The notes beneath the pieces are model-generated. The model did no database searches. It had not been told where the DNA came from and saw nothing but the letters and a program-made list of their open reading frames with translations. Positions 1 through 13,060 of a DNA stretch of 64,000 nucleotides are shown one piece after another. The DNA is from Gyrodactylus bullatarudis. Its lineage: Eukaryota; Platyhelminthes; Monogenea; Gyrodactylidea; Gyrodactylidae. Within the stretch, counting starts at the first letter, position 1. The number at the start of each line of letters is the position of its first letter. The DNA lies in the NCBI GenBank assembly GCA_012064415.1, contig SSNU01000095.1, positions 391,180 to 455,179 on the forward strand, given 5' to 3'. Made by a program: the position numbers and the translations under genes.

Positions 1-1079
1 TACATTTGACTAAATAATTTCAATAGACAAACTTTAAAATTTGGTTCGGTTAAATTTATTTTTCAATGTAGTATATCATAATATAACTAATTTTAAAGTA
101 TACTATAGTTTTCCTTGAAAAAACTCTATTTGAATGAAAATATAAAAACTTTTCATTGAAAAGTAAGGCACATTGATAGATAAGAACTCATGATTTATCA
201 GATCAATCCAATTTTGTATTAATTTAGACAAGTCGGTCCAAAATATCCAAAAACTGCGACTCGTAGTAGTTCAGGATTGAACAAGTCTTGCCTTCAGAAA
301 ACCCTAAATCATTTATCTACCCTGACCAGATTTAGTTTAAGAAATGACTGAAGGAAAGTAAGTAATTTGAAAAAGTAATACAGTTGTGGTCAAAACTGTT
401 TCAGATGCATCTCATTCCTTTGAATTGCTCAGATATTTTCAACATATTAATCATGTATTATTCACTAAATCGGTTTTATATATAAATAGGTAAAAAAACT
501 ACAATCTTAAATCTGAGAGAACATACTTACATTTTTTTCAATATGCATATTAAAATAAAAAGAGATGAGTAGCAGTAAAAATGCTTCACAAGATGCAAAT
601 TTTGTGTGTCTCTAGGCTTGAGGAGATAAAGTGCAAATCCAAGTCGATAAAACGAAGCTGTATCAATCATGCGAGAGAGATTGTAATATGAGCTAGCATA
701 ACTCTCTAGCAGACACTTGAGGGGTATTTTAATAAATAGTTTTTCAATCGAAGTAAAAACCCTCTGATCAATTTCGTATTTATATCATTTTAAAGCAAGT
801 TCTTACATTATCTTGGATTATAACGGAATTAGTGACTTGTTTTTATTAAAAGGTTTCGTGGAAAGTACAATTTGAAAATAACATGTGGAATGCTTTCTTG
901 AATATTTTCTATCAAGATCAGAATTCAAGTTAGTCAGAAGAAATTTTTCTTTTAAAAATAAACAATCAATAATGAAAACGATTGATCCAAAATTACGGAT
1001 CATTAAGCCAATTTTATATTTGCTAAATCCTTTTATATATAATCCTTAATTAATCAAGAATTCTCCTCTGTAACTTATC
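1..1079. other. Upstream AT-rich non-coding stretch
   Basis: No convincing coding exon, RNA gene or repeat is seen here. Short open frames on the minus strand have no splice context and no recognisable protein. It is upstream of the first exon of the C2-domain gene and probably contains its promoter, but I cannot point to a specific motif. Confidence 0.4.
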
Positions 1080-4000
1080 ATGGCAGGAATGTTTGATTCA
1101 TTATTCAAAGACATTTCACAGACTATTGGTAAAATCATTCTGATAATGCCTTTCTTTTTTCTTACCAACCTATAGGCACTGGAAATAAGAGTCCTTCGAA
1201 AAACGGTGAGTTTTTCACTTGATAATTTGTTTTTTTTCATTACTCATATGAATGAAATTTAAATAAGATTACGAACATGATTCATCCACTGATTCCTCTA
1301 TCAGTGTTCGTTTGGACTCGGAAGAGACTGCTTCTGAACTTCCAACAAGTAAAATTTAGCATTTTTACGGTGATTAAAATATTCTTTAGCTTCTGAATTT
1401 TGATCTAATTTATTTTTGAAAACACTTGAGATGAAGCTGTTTTGATTAATTACAGTGTAGAATATACAATATTTTTAGACATTCAACCCACCACTTAAAT
1501 GGGATCATTAGTTATTACTAGAGCCTCAAAAAATAATACATAAAAATAATTTTTTGAGATCTAAAAAATTCAAAAATATTATTTTTCGATTTTACGGTAT
1601 TATTTTAATACCCTATCGTGAATTTACAACAAATGACTTATACGAGCTACTTACAAGTAAACCAAAGAAAAATTTTAAAAAACCTATTGATGTTAAAAAT
1701 AGGTTATTTTTGAGCTTAGCAAACTGTTTAGCAATGAAAACCGTCTCATTACCTCAAAAGATGAGGATTGAGTTCATTGATAGGAATGAAATACCATGCT
1801 ATAATAAAGTATACTTATTTTAATACCTTATTCCATTGATAATTTTATTTAAAAATTTATTGAATTTATTTAGATTAAAATTTAATCTGAATTAAAATGA
1901 CCTCTATTCAGTTAAAATTAAGGAACAATCAGCTATGATAGAATTATTGCTGCTTCATATGAGAAAAATACAGAGTTGCTAGCAGCGAAAAAAAATTTCT
2001 TCAGATAAAATTGGACAATATGATTATTCAAACACAAATTCCAACTATTTTTTTCTTCAAGAATTTTAAATCTTGCCAGATATCCAAATTCATAAGTATT
2101 TTCATTAATAAAAATTTTCGAAGCCTTTAAAGATGTCTTGGGCAAATAGAATTTTCTCAAATTGGTAAATATTCCGGATCGCTCAATAGGTTAAATACTC
2201 ATACCTGGAAGATAGCGCTAAAATATTAACCCAAATCCTTAATAGAAGCAATAAAGTGAAAAACTCACATGGGCAGTAGTTAGGCAAATTAGTCAATGTT
2301 GTTAGAGGAAATATTCAAGAGTAGGATTTGTATAAGTTGATAAAAAATTTCTCCATCCATTTATTTGAATCAGGTGATTATTTAATCTTGTAACTTCCTA
2401 ATAAACTAAATTAAAAGAATAAAAAAGATATTTTTGCAATTTGAGAAAAATAACTCATTTAAAATTATTATCAAGGATCAGCTAGTGATCTGACGTCAAT
2501 AACAAATACACAAGAAACAGATCAAGAATCCGAAATGAGTTGGTACACAATTGACGTAAATATCATTATGCAACCAATAATTCAGTGATTAATTCTAATG
2601 CTTTAATAAACTCTAATTTCCTCTAATCAGTTTGTAGTTGGAAAATTCAATTCTGTTCACATAACAGAGCTGTTTATTTAATTTTAAAAACTTTAAAATC
2701 TAAAAGAGATTATCCAAAATGTTTAGATGATTTTTTCCAATTACTCAAAAAGTATACCGAAAAAAAGGGGTAAATTTTAATGAAAATTAATATTTGAATA
2801 TTTTAGTCAGATTCAAGGATAAGATTGAAGAAACCCTTATTCACGATATTGATCAAGATTTGGAAAATGAATATTCTGAAATTGAAAGTTTAGAAGATGA
2901 AAAAACCCCGCATCACTCAATTTCCGACCTCAAAGTCAGCACTCCGATTAGTGAGATTCAAGAAGAAAGTGACGAAGATGTTGAAGTTGTGGAAAATAAA
3001 AAACCCTCCATTAATTCTGAAAGGCAATTGACTAGTCTAACCCTTTCTACAACACTCTGTGATATTCCCTCAATCACAAATGAAACAGCCAATGAGGACT
3101 ACGATAGGACTCCAGCATCTTTTGGATCAGAAGAAGTGAGTAATGCATTGAAAATTGATCAAATATCATCCAAAGTATACATTCTATGCAAAAAATTGAA
3201 AATTAATATAAAACAGAAATTTAGTACTTAACTAGAAATTGTCGCTTCTTCAGTAGGAGTTCACTGAAAGAAGTATTTCTTGAACTAAAAATGGTTTTAA
3301 ACCCCAAAAAATTTAACTCAACAATTAAAAATCATGAAATTTCCATTCTGAATTTCTTCTGGGTCCTAATTTAATTGGTTTATCGATCTGAATAGTAAGT
3401 TCACAAATGTATTAAACAAAATAAAATTTAAATATCGTTCAAATTTTTTCTAGACACCAGTAGCTCGCAGAAAAATCTGTTATTACGGTGAAGTTGTTTA
3501 TACTTTTTATCAATCGTCAACATCAAATGATCATATAATAGAGGTTGACCGAGTGGAGGGACTAATAGATCCAAAAAAGGGTGGGCCAAAGACTTATGAG
3601 GTTTGTTAAATGTAAAAAGATAAACTTCACTTATAATTCCCATTCATTCTCAGCTTCATTTATGCCTACTTCCCGGTAAAGATAAAAAATGGAAACGAAG
3701 TTTATCTGGATCGAATCCGTTCATAAAAGATAAATTTGTGATCCAAGTACCAGATGGAAAAGGTTATTTTAGTCAGATGAATCGTTATTTAGTACTTAAT
3801 TGGTTTCTTTTAGATGTGGAAAGTTTAGCCGTCAGATTCCGGCTGTACAAGACAAAATTTAGTCAGACTTTAAATTTACTCAGCGAATCTACACAGCCTC
3901 TAGATGATATTGAAAAGAATACAGATGAAATCAAGAAAATATTTTTGATTGAGAAGAATATCTCCTATGATATATCTAAATATCGTCAGGTAAATTCAGC

Positions 4001-6700
4001 TTTTTAATAATTTATTTAACAAATCTACTAAAAAGTAATAAGATGATACCAAAATTTACCTTAGAATTATTCTAAAAATAGAAACCAAATCATATTTCTA
4101 CACAAGGAACTTCTGAGCCATGTACTTAACTAACTTCTTCTCAAATTTGAAAAAAAGTTATTGCACCCTTTTATTGATAAAATTAACAGAAATAAAACAT
4201 TTAAATCTAATTTCTATTTCAATTCAATTTCTTGATGATTGATATATTTTGTAGAAGACAGCACTCGGAGAAGATTTGGAATCAAATAATAATGGTGAGA
4301 AATGATAATAATATGTTTTAGATTATACAAAAATTTAATCTAATCAAGAAGATTGGAAATAGGTTATTCATTTATTTTGCTGGATCTATACATGGTTTTA
4401 TATAAAGGCTAGTTAATATCCTTGAAAATTGCTAGCTTTTTTATTCTCGATGAAAATTTCAGTTCTTGAAGGATTTTAGTGAGAAATTATTTTTAATTTG
4501 TAGGTTAAATTTAAGTCTTTTTTTATAATGAATAATGGTGGTTCGTAGCTGTATGATCCTACAGATTAGGTGATCCCGATAACTTTTTTGGATCATGGAA
4601 AATAATTTTAATTAATTTTTACAAACAAGACGAGAAAAAAGACACAGAAGAGAGGAAAACATCCATTTTTGCTCAAGGCAAGAAATTATTTCGAAGACAA
4701 ACTGACAAATCTCATCCTAGAAAAGTTTCTCAAGCTCCAGCAAGATTATTCTCGATGAAGGAATCCAAGAATAACTTTGATATTAATATCAAATTGGGAC
4801 TTGCCTATAATGCAATCAGTGGCACTCTGAACATATTTTTGAATACCCCATCAGGTAATTATCGAATTTATGAAATAAATTAACATTGCATAATTTCATA
4901 ACGATGGTAAATAAAATACTATTGGATGATTCCAGGACCTGCTACCCAGCCAATAGGAAAGCTGGAGAAGATAGGCCCAAAACATAAAAAGACCAGGTAT
5001 ATAAAATTAAAAAAAACCATCCTTTTTTTCTTTTGTGTAGGCTTGAAAAAAAACGAATATTTGTCTGGACGTAAAGTAACGATGTAAATACGCCAGATTT
5101 TTTAACCCCCTTACATTTTAACAGTTTAAGCCTTTTTTATTAATTGGAGTCTGATATGAACTGTTGTTTCTTAAATTTTTTAATAAAATATACAACGTAA
5201 ATTCATTCATAAGACTATCGATTTTATCATGATCTGTTGTATTTGTGAAGAAAACTTGAACAAACTGATTTCATTGGTTAATTTATGTTTTTAAATGAAC
5301 CAATCAGAATAAAGCAAGAATTAAATATAGCTAAAATTTAAAATTTAGCAAATGAAATTAGCTAATAACTACCGAAATTTGAGGTAATTATAAAAAATGG
5401 TTAAATAGAATTTTGTAGAGAAAAAAATTTTATTCAAGATTGTCGAAAAAAAACTAAAATACCTTTCTCAGTTTTTGAGTAAATCAGATTCATTTGTTAA
5501 ATCAACACATATTGAATATAAAAAATTTCGCATATATTTGACTTCTGCGCTCTTTTACGGGGACAGTTAATTGAATAATACCTATAAAACGGTTACCATT
5601 CGATTCCTTATCTATTCTTCTTTTTAATGATACTAATTTTGTTCCTATGTTATCAATGATATCCGATGAAAATGACATTTTACAACTCAATAGCTAGAAA
5701 ATTGTGCATATTTGCATATGGGTCTATAACTCAGCTTCTAGACGTTGAAATTGAATTTAAAGGCAAGATTCGGAATCAGCATTAAATTTCGCACCAGAAA
5801 TGCATTGTCTGAAAAAAATCTCCTGACCACGCCACCACCCGTATTATAATCATTGATTATCAATAAGACTTGTTTTCAACTTCAAGCTTAATCCCAATGA
5901 GTAAAATTTTGTTGATTTAAAAATAAGAATCTTTACCAACTACCATATCTTCAATTCTAATATTGGATTTATTTTTCTACAGACGAGGAAAAGTTCCCGA
6001 CAATATCGAAAAATGGTAATTTGATTAATCAAATATTTTCACCGAAAAAAACATGATGTAAGAAAATCATCACTCATGAAATAACCTACTTGATATCATA
6101 ATAATATTTATCTCAAGTTATTACAGATTAAACACATTTTGCATCACTTTACATTTTCGGAAGAGTAAAAAACTATCATGATTTTCGAAAATATATAACT
6201 CTTATCAAAAATGTTATTAAATTTTTAATGTCAAAAGATTTTATTCTAACTAAGTCCAACAGACCCCGGAAGACAATTTGAATTTCAGCAAAATACTTTT
6301 ACTTCTGATTTTAATAAAATTTCTTAATAAGGTGCATATTTCGTGGCAATGACAAAGTCGAAGAATGACCAAATCCTTCGCATGACTCAGTCCCCAGACG
6401 TTGACGAAGCAAACCTGGATTTACGGTTAACCCTTGATCTACCCCTATTCCAACTCAAAGATGTAGTTGTCGTCCTTCAGTTAATATCAAAGAAAAGTCT
6501 CAAGGGGAAGGAAATCTATGCATATCTATCAATGGGTATGATTGAAAATGAAATATATTTGTACTTATATGTGTACTTTTTATGTTTTCATAGGAACCGA
6601 ATGCAGTAATTCAGAAATATCAGACCATTGGCACAAAACTCTCAAGTGCAAGGGAATACCCGTTGTTCAAACACATAAAATGATCCGGATGACATCATAA
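1080..6700 (+). CDS. Synaptotagmin-like tandem C2 protein (Syt14/16 type), multi-exon
   Basis: The gene is built from small exons with GT-AG introns. Exons that join in phase: 1080-1128, 1176-1205, 1268-1348, 2476-2555; then 2807-3174, 3454-3600, 3654-3989, 4255-4294, 4630-4854, 4936-4996; then roughly 5983-6015, an exon ending at 6535, and 6594-6700 with a TAA stop. The joins between 2555 and 2807 and between 4996 and 6535 are unresolved. The N-terminus is acidic and serine-rich with no transmembrane segment. Exons 3454-3989 look like a first C2 domain (basic strand GKDKKWKRS), and 4630-6535 like a second, with strands such as SGTLNIFL and LPLFQLKDVVVVLQL. The end has SDHWHKTLKCKG, resembling the conserved HW...WHTL tail of synaptotagmin C2B. 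The acidic calcium-binding loops are not evident, as in Syt14/16 relatives, which are membrane-trafficking proteins. Family assignment is inference; another double-C2 protein is possible. Confidence 0.6.
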
Positions 6701-9030
6701 ATGATTTATGTTTTTGCTTATTTATTAATAGTACATGAATTTTCCAGATTGAAAAGAGGAAAGCAGTTCTTTTTGTCCTATTCAGGAAGGTATTCATCAA
6801 ATTTTTCACGCATCAGACCAATTATTTTTGATTAGATTTATCGATATTTTCAATTGTGATCAGATGATTGAGGTGTATGGCTAGTTATACATCATTATAG
6901 TTTTAAAGAAATTTAATGAGCAGGGCTAACTTTATGTTCTCATATGTGGTGGTTATCACTAGTTAGTTTGGCCTAATTTAAATATCAGTTTAATTGGAAA
7001 ATGGTTTTGTAATCTGAACCCACTTCAAATTTATCAAAAAGCCTTCGGATTTCTATTGGTCTAGACTATTCTGTGAAATTGAAAATTTTCTAAGTCAATA
7101 TTTTATGAATACTAACTTTAGAGAAGCTGCAATTTCATTCTCTTAAAAACAACATTAAGTTTATTTAATTTAGTTGATTCCAAGTAAAAAAGAGACATAA
7201 AAGTTAGACTAGAAATTTAATAAGGGAAAGATTTGAATTATACCTAATCCCATGGGTAGCCCAAAAACAAATTCTCAAAGGCACAGACGTGTAAAAGTTA
7301 CTAACTTCTGGTGATTTCACGTTATGAACATGGATAATCATGCAATCGAGAAATGTATTTTGTTGACAATTTAACAAATGTCACCAGAAATAACTCACAC
7401 CGCACACCCATTCAAATTTGAGTCTCTTTGTGGGGACAGAATAGACACGTGCGATTAATCAATCATTCTCGCAAACTCGTTATTATTTATTTTTTGTTCG
7501 TATAACAGAAAGCACACTCTCTTTATCGACTACTCAGGAAAAATACAGCATTTTTACATCATCAATTTGAAAGATAAAATCGTAGTTTTTCAAATGAAAT
7601 TTTTCAAATAATTTCAAATGAAGAATTTTGAGTTGACCTTTTTCATTTCTACATGTATGAGGTATGCAACCTTTTTTGGTGATATTGTATTTCCTTCGTG
7701 TATTGTTTTGTTACTTTTTTCCTTAAAATATGAAAGAAATGTGGTAAAAAACAATATGATAATAGTCGTGAATAATTGAAATACTTGATAATAAAGTGTC
7801 GGTTGTTTTTATTTTCAAGAAGAAATTGGGATATGTAGTTTTATTGTCTAACTTCTTTTGTAAAGTCAATCACCGGGCTAAAACATGTGTAATACTATTA
7901 AGGCACCGCATAAATGGCAATAAAATCTTTACAAGGTCAAGTGAAAAGAATACAAAACTTTTTTTCAGTGAAGTAACATATTTTGTAAAATAAAATACGT
8001 ATAGCACATTATTTCTGTATAATGAATGAATGAAGATCTTCTCAAAATATTTTCGATCATTTCCATAAATAGATAATTTCAATAAAAATTTTCATTTTGA
8101 ACCAAAGTTGGAGATAAATAGATTGAAGACATGTAAAAGATATTTTCCCATAGTGAAATAAGCTTATAAACTGTATAGAAAAGCATTAAAAAGTTGATGA
8201 TAGAATTTCAATGTGACGGAAAATGCCCCAAATTTTCACTTTAGCAATATTTGAAATTCTTGCTGATTTCGGGATTTTAGAAGTTGGTCATAAATCATCT
8301 CAGAAGGATTTGTTATTAATGTGGGAAATTGAACCCTATAAATTTTCCTATTATACTTTTTAGAAATTATAATTTTTCTGATAATCACATCCCCTGAACC
8401 TCCAACTATTTAAATTAATTAAATGCGAAATTAGTGAATAATAATTATTCTAAAACAATCTACTCCTATCGAAAGAAAAACTGCTTCCATTTTTATGTTA
8501 ACTGACTTCTACTGGGCTAAAAGAGATATTTCTCACTGAGTAAAGTAGGAAAAATCCTAGATTCTGAATCAATTATTTCTTTCTATTTAAACGTGAATTA
8601 GCTAATAAATTATTTAAGGATTTATACTAGCAAGTCGCGTTCAGCCAATGAGATTTCTCGCGTATTGCTCCCACGCAAACATGGCTGGGAAGCTGAAAAA
8701 TATATCCAATACATATTGAGTACTACTCAAAATACAATAGTCCATGTCATCCCCATACCCCTATTACTCTCTACTTGCTTAGAGAGGAGATAAAATATTA
8801 ATTATACTCATATTATTCACCTTGGGGAGTTTAGGATACATTGAGGTATGTATCTTTTGTATGGGCATATAGAATACTCTTTGCTCTCCCCCCCCTCTTG
8901 TTATATACTCAAATACGTTATGAAAATAATAAGAATTTATAAATTTTTAACCAGTCCGTTCCACATCCAGTTAGTGAGTAGAACTATCCACACATATTGA
9001 GAGTCTTGAATAAATTATATTTGGAATTAT
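6701..9030. other. Intergenic region before the POU4 gene
   Basis: No gene is seen. The stretch around 8221-8400 has a segment (TGTGGGAAATTGAACC near 8320) that recurs in diverged form near 25610, so it is probably a fragment of an interspersed repeat. A CCAAT motif lies at about 8644 and several TATA-like AT runs precede the POU4 start, but none can be assigned as a promoter with confidence. Confidence 0.35.
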
Positions 9031-9039
9031 TTAATATTT

Positions 9040-9075
9040 GAGAAGAAGAAGAAGAAGAGATAGAAAGAAGATCGG
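9040..9075 (+). repeat. GA-rich purine tract in the POU4 leader
   Basis: A run of AGA/AGAAG triplets followed by more purine sequence lies about 80-110 bases before the POU4 start codon. It may be part of the 5' untranslated region or a GAGA-type promoter element; only the composition is seen. Confidence 0.4.
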
Positions 9076-9150
9076 AAGAAATTAAATTTTCATGAAATTT
9101 TTCCAACGACCTACAAATAATTTAACAAATCTATAAAAAATTCAAAAATA

Positions 9151-10614
9151 ATGAATAATAGCTTGGATATGCTGAAATCAATCAAGAATCCAGACAACTT
9201 TGATTTTCTACGAAGTTACGATCATAAACTCTTGATGCAGACGTCAAATAGGAAGAGAAGGTTTGAAAATTCTGATCAGTCCCCAACAGACGCTTCGAAT
9301 TCGAGTTTTGAGTCAAGCTCTCATCTAACATTGTCTCCCTCACTGAATGATTCTTCTGGAAATTCATCAAGTCAAAATGTCAACTCGAATCTTTTTCTGA
9401 ATAATAATCAGAATCTAAATTACTTTGATAGCAACTATTTCTCTCAGAGATATTCCAGTACCAATAATTCATCATCGACAAATTTTATATCGTCCCTTGA
9501 ACAGAGAGACTCAAACAGCTACCATCTAATTAATGATCAGTTCAATCAGCAAGGCTCAAATAACAACTATCCAAATAATTTTGATACTATGATAAAGGCT
9601 TTCTCATCAACATATAATCTAAACAACTCTCTCAACGGTTCTAGTGGAGCTGTCAACAATGGACCAATCCCAAATACATCCAGTCAAAATCCTGAAGCGA
9701 CTGAGGGCTATCAACAACAGGCGCAGCGCTCTAACAACTACACTGGTTATCATAACCAGAATAATTGGAACTTTGATGAGACTAACTTTCTGAATGACTC
9801 TTATCAATGTGACAGCTTTGCGAAGCATCATAGTAATCCCTACTCGACAAATGAAAACTTTTCAAACTACATTCTACCAAAGATTTCCTCATCCAACACA
9901 AACAGTTCAACAACTGGTAATAACATCTCAATAAATAATGATTCGAATAATCCCTACATTGAGATTTCAACGAATAATAATGGCCAATCCAACAATTCAA
10001 AACTCATCAGTGGGAATGCTGAAATAAATAATAGTTCAACTGTCGGATCAACTTCTAGCGGAGTAATGAGTAACTTGATTTGTGATACCTCAATGGTGGG
10101 AGAAATTGATTACAACCCTCGAGAACTTGAAGCTTTTGCAGAACGCTTCAAGCAGAGAAGAATAAAATTAGGAGTAACTCAAGCAGATGTTGGTAAAGCT
10201 CTAGGCAATCTGAAACTGGCTGGCGTTGGATCATTATCTCAGTCGACAATATGTAGATTTGAGTCGTTAACTCTAAGTCATAACAATATGGTTGCTCTCA
10301 AGCCGATTCTTCAAGCATGGCTGGAAGAAGCTGAAATGGATGCAAATGCAAAACTAAAAGCGGCAGACATGTACGATAGCGATGATGAAAAGAAAAGAAA
10401 ACGTACTTCAATTACAGATTCAGAGAAAAGATCTCTCGAGGCCTTCTTTGGCATTCAGCCGAGGCCATCGAGTGAAAAAATATCCCAAATTGCAGACAAG
10501 TTGAATTTGAAAAAGAACGTTGTGCGTGTTTGGTTTTGTAATCAACGCCAAAAGCAGAAGCGTATGAAATTTTCTACACTCGGTATTCTGGGACATTATT
10601 CTCCGGTTATTTAG
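9151..10614 (+). CDS. POU4: POU class IV homeodomain transcription factor (Brn3/unc-86 family)
   Basis: A single uninterrupted frame of 487 codons. The first 310 residues are a low-complexity Asn/Ser-rich region with many NN, SS and NS runs. The POU-specific domain spans about residues 321-395 (RELEAFAERFKQRRIKLGVT; SLSQSTICRFESLTLSHNNM) and the POU homeodomain about 413-472 (KKRKRTSI; KKNVVRVWFCNQRQKQKRMK). The GVTQADVG and LQAWLEEAE signatures are typical of class IV, whose members are nuclear regulators of sensory-neuron identity. The start at 9151 is the first ATG of the frame. After the homeodomain the protein adds 14 residues ending HYSPVI. No intron is seen, although POU4 genes often have at least one; a short upstream exon cannot be excluded. 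An AATAAA follows at 10718. Confidence 0.95.
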   Translation: MNNSLDMLKSIKNPDNFDFLRSYDHKLLMQTSNRKRRFENSDQSPTDASNSSFESSSHLTLSPSLNDSSGNSSSQNVNSNLFLNNNQNLNYFDSNYFSQRYSSTNNSSSTNFISSLEQRDSNSYHLINDQFNQQGSNNNYPNNFDTMIKAFSSTYNLNNSLNGSSGAVNNGPIPNTSSQNPEATEGYQQQAQRSNNYTGYHNQNNWNFDETNFLNDSYQCDSFAKHHSNPYSTNENFSNYILPKISSSNTNSSTTGNNISINNDSNNPYIEISTNNNGQSNNSKLISGNAEINNSSTVGSTSSGVMSNLICDTSMVGEIDYNPRELEAFAERFKQRRIKLGVTQADVGKALGNLKLAGVGSLSQSTICRFESLTLSHNNMVALKPILQAWLEEAEMDANAKLKAADMYDSDDEKKRKRTSITDSEKRSLEAFFGIQPRPSSEKISQIADKLNLKKNVVRVWFCNQRQKQKRMKFSTLGILGHYSPVI

Positions 10615-10717
10615 AGAGAAAAAAACTCATTCAAATTCTCAATCTCTCGCTATATACTGTCTTGTAAATAATATTTTAAAGATAAAAGAGTATCCTATTA
10701 TTTAAAAGAATATCCGA

Positions 10718-10723
10718 ATAAAA
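10718..10723 (+). terminator. AATAAA polyadenylation signal of the POU4 gene
   Basis: AATAAA lies 104 bases after the POU4 stop codon in AT-rich sequence. It is the first canonical hexamer downstream and a plausible 3' end signal. Confidence 0.5.
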
Positions 10724-10913
10724 TTATGATATTTATTTTGTCGTGTAATGAAACAGAACCAAAAAGAAATGTAAACGCTATGAAATAAACATGAAAAAAA
10801 TGTAATGAAACCTGCCCAAAATCCCATCCATCATACGAAATATGTTGCAAACTTATTTTTCAGTTTAATTTTTCAAATAAAAATTTGTTTATATAAATTT
10901 TTGTCTTCAATAA

Positions 10914-11090
10914 ATATTAGTAAAAGTAGATTTAGTTGGAATATTTTTTTACTAAAGCCTCTGCCAGAGATTTTGGTACTGAGGAAAGTTTAAATCACAA
11001 GCGTCTTATCCACTTGAGAAGGTGCTTGATAATCTCTGTAACGAGACGTCTGGAAGAGGCTTTGTAAAAATCTACTTTAATTGAAATTTT
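10914..11090. repeat. Foldback MITE-like element, copy A
   Basis: The ends are inverted: AAAAGTAGATTTAGTTGGAA near 10921 against AAAAATCTACTTTAATTGAA near 11069. A second inverted pair lies inside (AAAGCCTCTGCCAG and CTGGAAGAGGCTTT). The same end sequence and the internal AAAGCCTCT recur in a shorter copy at 28212-28306. No coding capacity is present. I infer a short non-autonomous DNA element; the superfamily cannot be told. Confidence 0.55.
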
Positions 11091-13060
11091 TGTCTTAAAT
11101 CCTTCAAGATTCACGTCAACAATCTAAATTTGGAAATTCATTAAATTATTAGGACATCTACGTAAAGACTTCAGGAAGATGACTTGTTAAATTGTAATTT
11201 CTTGTTGGTAATATATAAAATTAAACTTAACGAATAAAAAATCTCGCATAAGTCAAGATTTTTTAAATTCTCACTGATAAACCAAGACTAGTTCTATTAG
11301 TTGTTCCATCTATTAGTTCTGAATCTGATTTTCTTGAATAATGATCATCCTACTCCAAACCTTCGAAATCAGAAAAATTTCAACAACTAATGAACTCATT
11401 TCAACATTGGATTCAAAAGATTTCCTGACTATCAGTGAAAAATTGAGTGTAAAAATCGTAAACTTTCATCGTGAACTAGCCTTATCGATCCTAATTAATT
11501 CCAAGGAATGATTGTTTTTACAAAGATTTAATGAATGAAGAAATTTTTGTGGTGATTTTTGAAATTAACGATATCAATTTTCTTATTTAAAAGAACACGG
11601 GCGAATTGAGATGTTTTGGTCATTAGGCCAGGAAGTGTTTAATTATACCGAGCATACGTGACCTCTAACAGATTGATCCAATTTAGTCTACCCGTGTCTT
11701 TCTTCTACCAAATAACTCCTGTTTTATTTTACTCTGATCTTGTGTGATTTGATTATTTTCATCTGTACCAATAATGGTCATGATCATCATTTTATTGATA
11801 TCAGTGAATCATATCCATTTTCATTTAAACATTGTACACACACCTGTTTTAATTTTATACATTACTTTTCAAGTCCTCTCCTTTTCCCCGATTTAATATT
11901 TTTCTTTCATATAACCGCAAACTACCGTTTTTTAGTGGAGACCACAATTTACATGTATTCCTTTATCTTGGTAAGTCCACAATGACAAGGCAAACTATGA
12001 TGATAAGTTTTGTTCCTTTTTTTATTAATGATACTCATAAATATGAACAATAAGTAGAGAGGTAGTGGGAGAGGAGAAGAAAATTTCACCTCCAAGAATA
12101 TGAAGTGGAAATATCTTCAAGGAATTCTCAAAAGGAATTTTTTGATGACATGCTATAGAATTAATAAAAAACAGATAGAAATCTATTTTCTCTTTCTCTC
12201 TAATGGTGGAGAGGGAATATATATGTACAAACAATATTTTCTGAGGATTAATGCAGAATAAATAGGATGAGCACGCGTAGCATTGAAATATTCCTATGAA
12301 ATATTTATGAATGTTGAGGAAAATATACATTTTATTCATCATGTTTGAGGGTCCTTCTAACCTTCTTGTTCTACGGAAAAATGATTTTTCAGTTTTGGAA
12401 TCATCGTTGTACAAATTGAGTTTAAAAAGGTTTTTTAGTTAATTGTTATTTTTTGATATGTTGCTTGTTTCCATTTCCTCATTCGAAAAATAAAAAAATT
12501 TGATTTCTAACATTGCTAGTAACCAAGATAAATTTGCGATTTCTTCTACTTGATAAGAAATAAATTCTCACTCAAGTGACTGTCTAAGTAAGCCTTTTTT
12601 CCTTTACTCATTTATTAGTTAAATCATTCTGATCTTTTTCTGTTTCTGGCTATGTACATAATCCGCCTATAATTGGATTCGCTGAGAGTTGAATATTTTA
12701 AATAAGAAATAAGTCCTGAAAAATTCAATTGTTTGATAGATGTGGGAAGACCTATTTTTTAATAAAAAATCTAAAATTTACTTGTTTTTGAATTGCAAAT
12801 AGATAAAATTGAAATTAAATAAAAATCAATCAAACAGAGAATAGAAATTTTTGCGATTTTTTCAAAACTTTTGCCAATTTTTTAGCACCCTAGTTAGTTA
12901 TAGGTAGACGATACAATATTAGTTATTTTTGCATTGTTTATATTTTTTCAGATGATTAAAAGTTTGAATACATTTCTTTTATGAGCTTTTCCTAAAAACG
13001 AGGTTTTCGTCAGAAAAGTGCACTAAAAAGTTTATCATTACATACACAATTATTAATAAC
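11091..13060. other. Intergenic AT-rich stretch
   Basis: Only low-complexity open frames are found on either strand (for example 11740-11985 plus and 12025-12414 minus). They have no splice context or recognisable domain and I do not treat them as genes. Nothing else is seen. Confidence 0.4.

Noticed and set aside
1554..1823. 89-codon plus-strand frame as an exon of the C2 gene
   Set aside because: No acceptor in the right phase, and it follows a repeat-like TACTAGAGCCTCAAAAAA start seen elsewhere in the window.
12025..12414. 129-codon open frame on the minus strand
   Set aside because: Composition is driven by AT-rich sequence, no domain or splice context, and it lies in an otherwise non-coding stretch.
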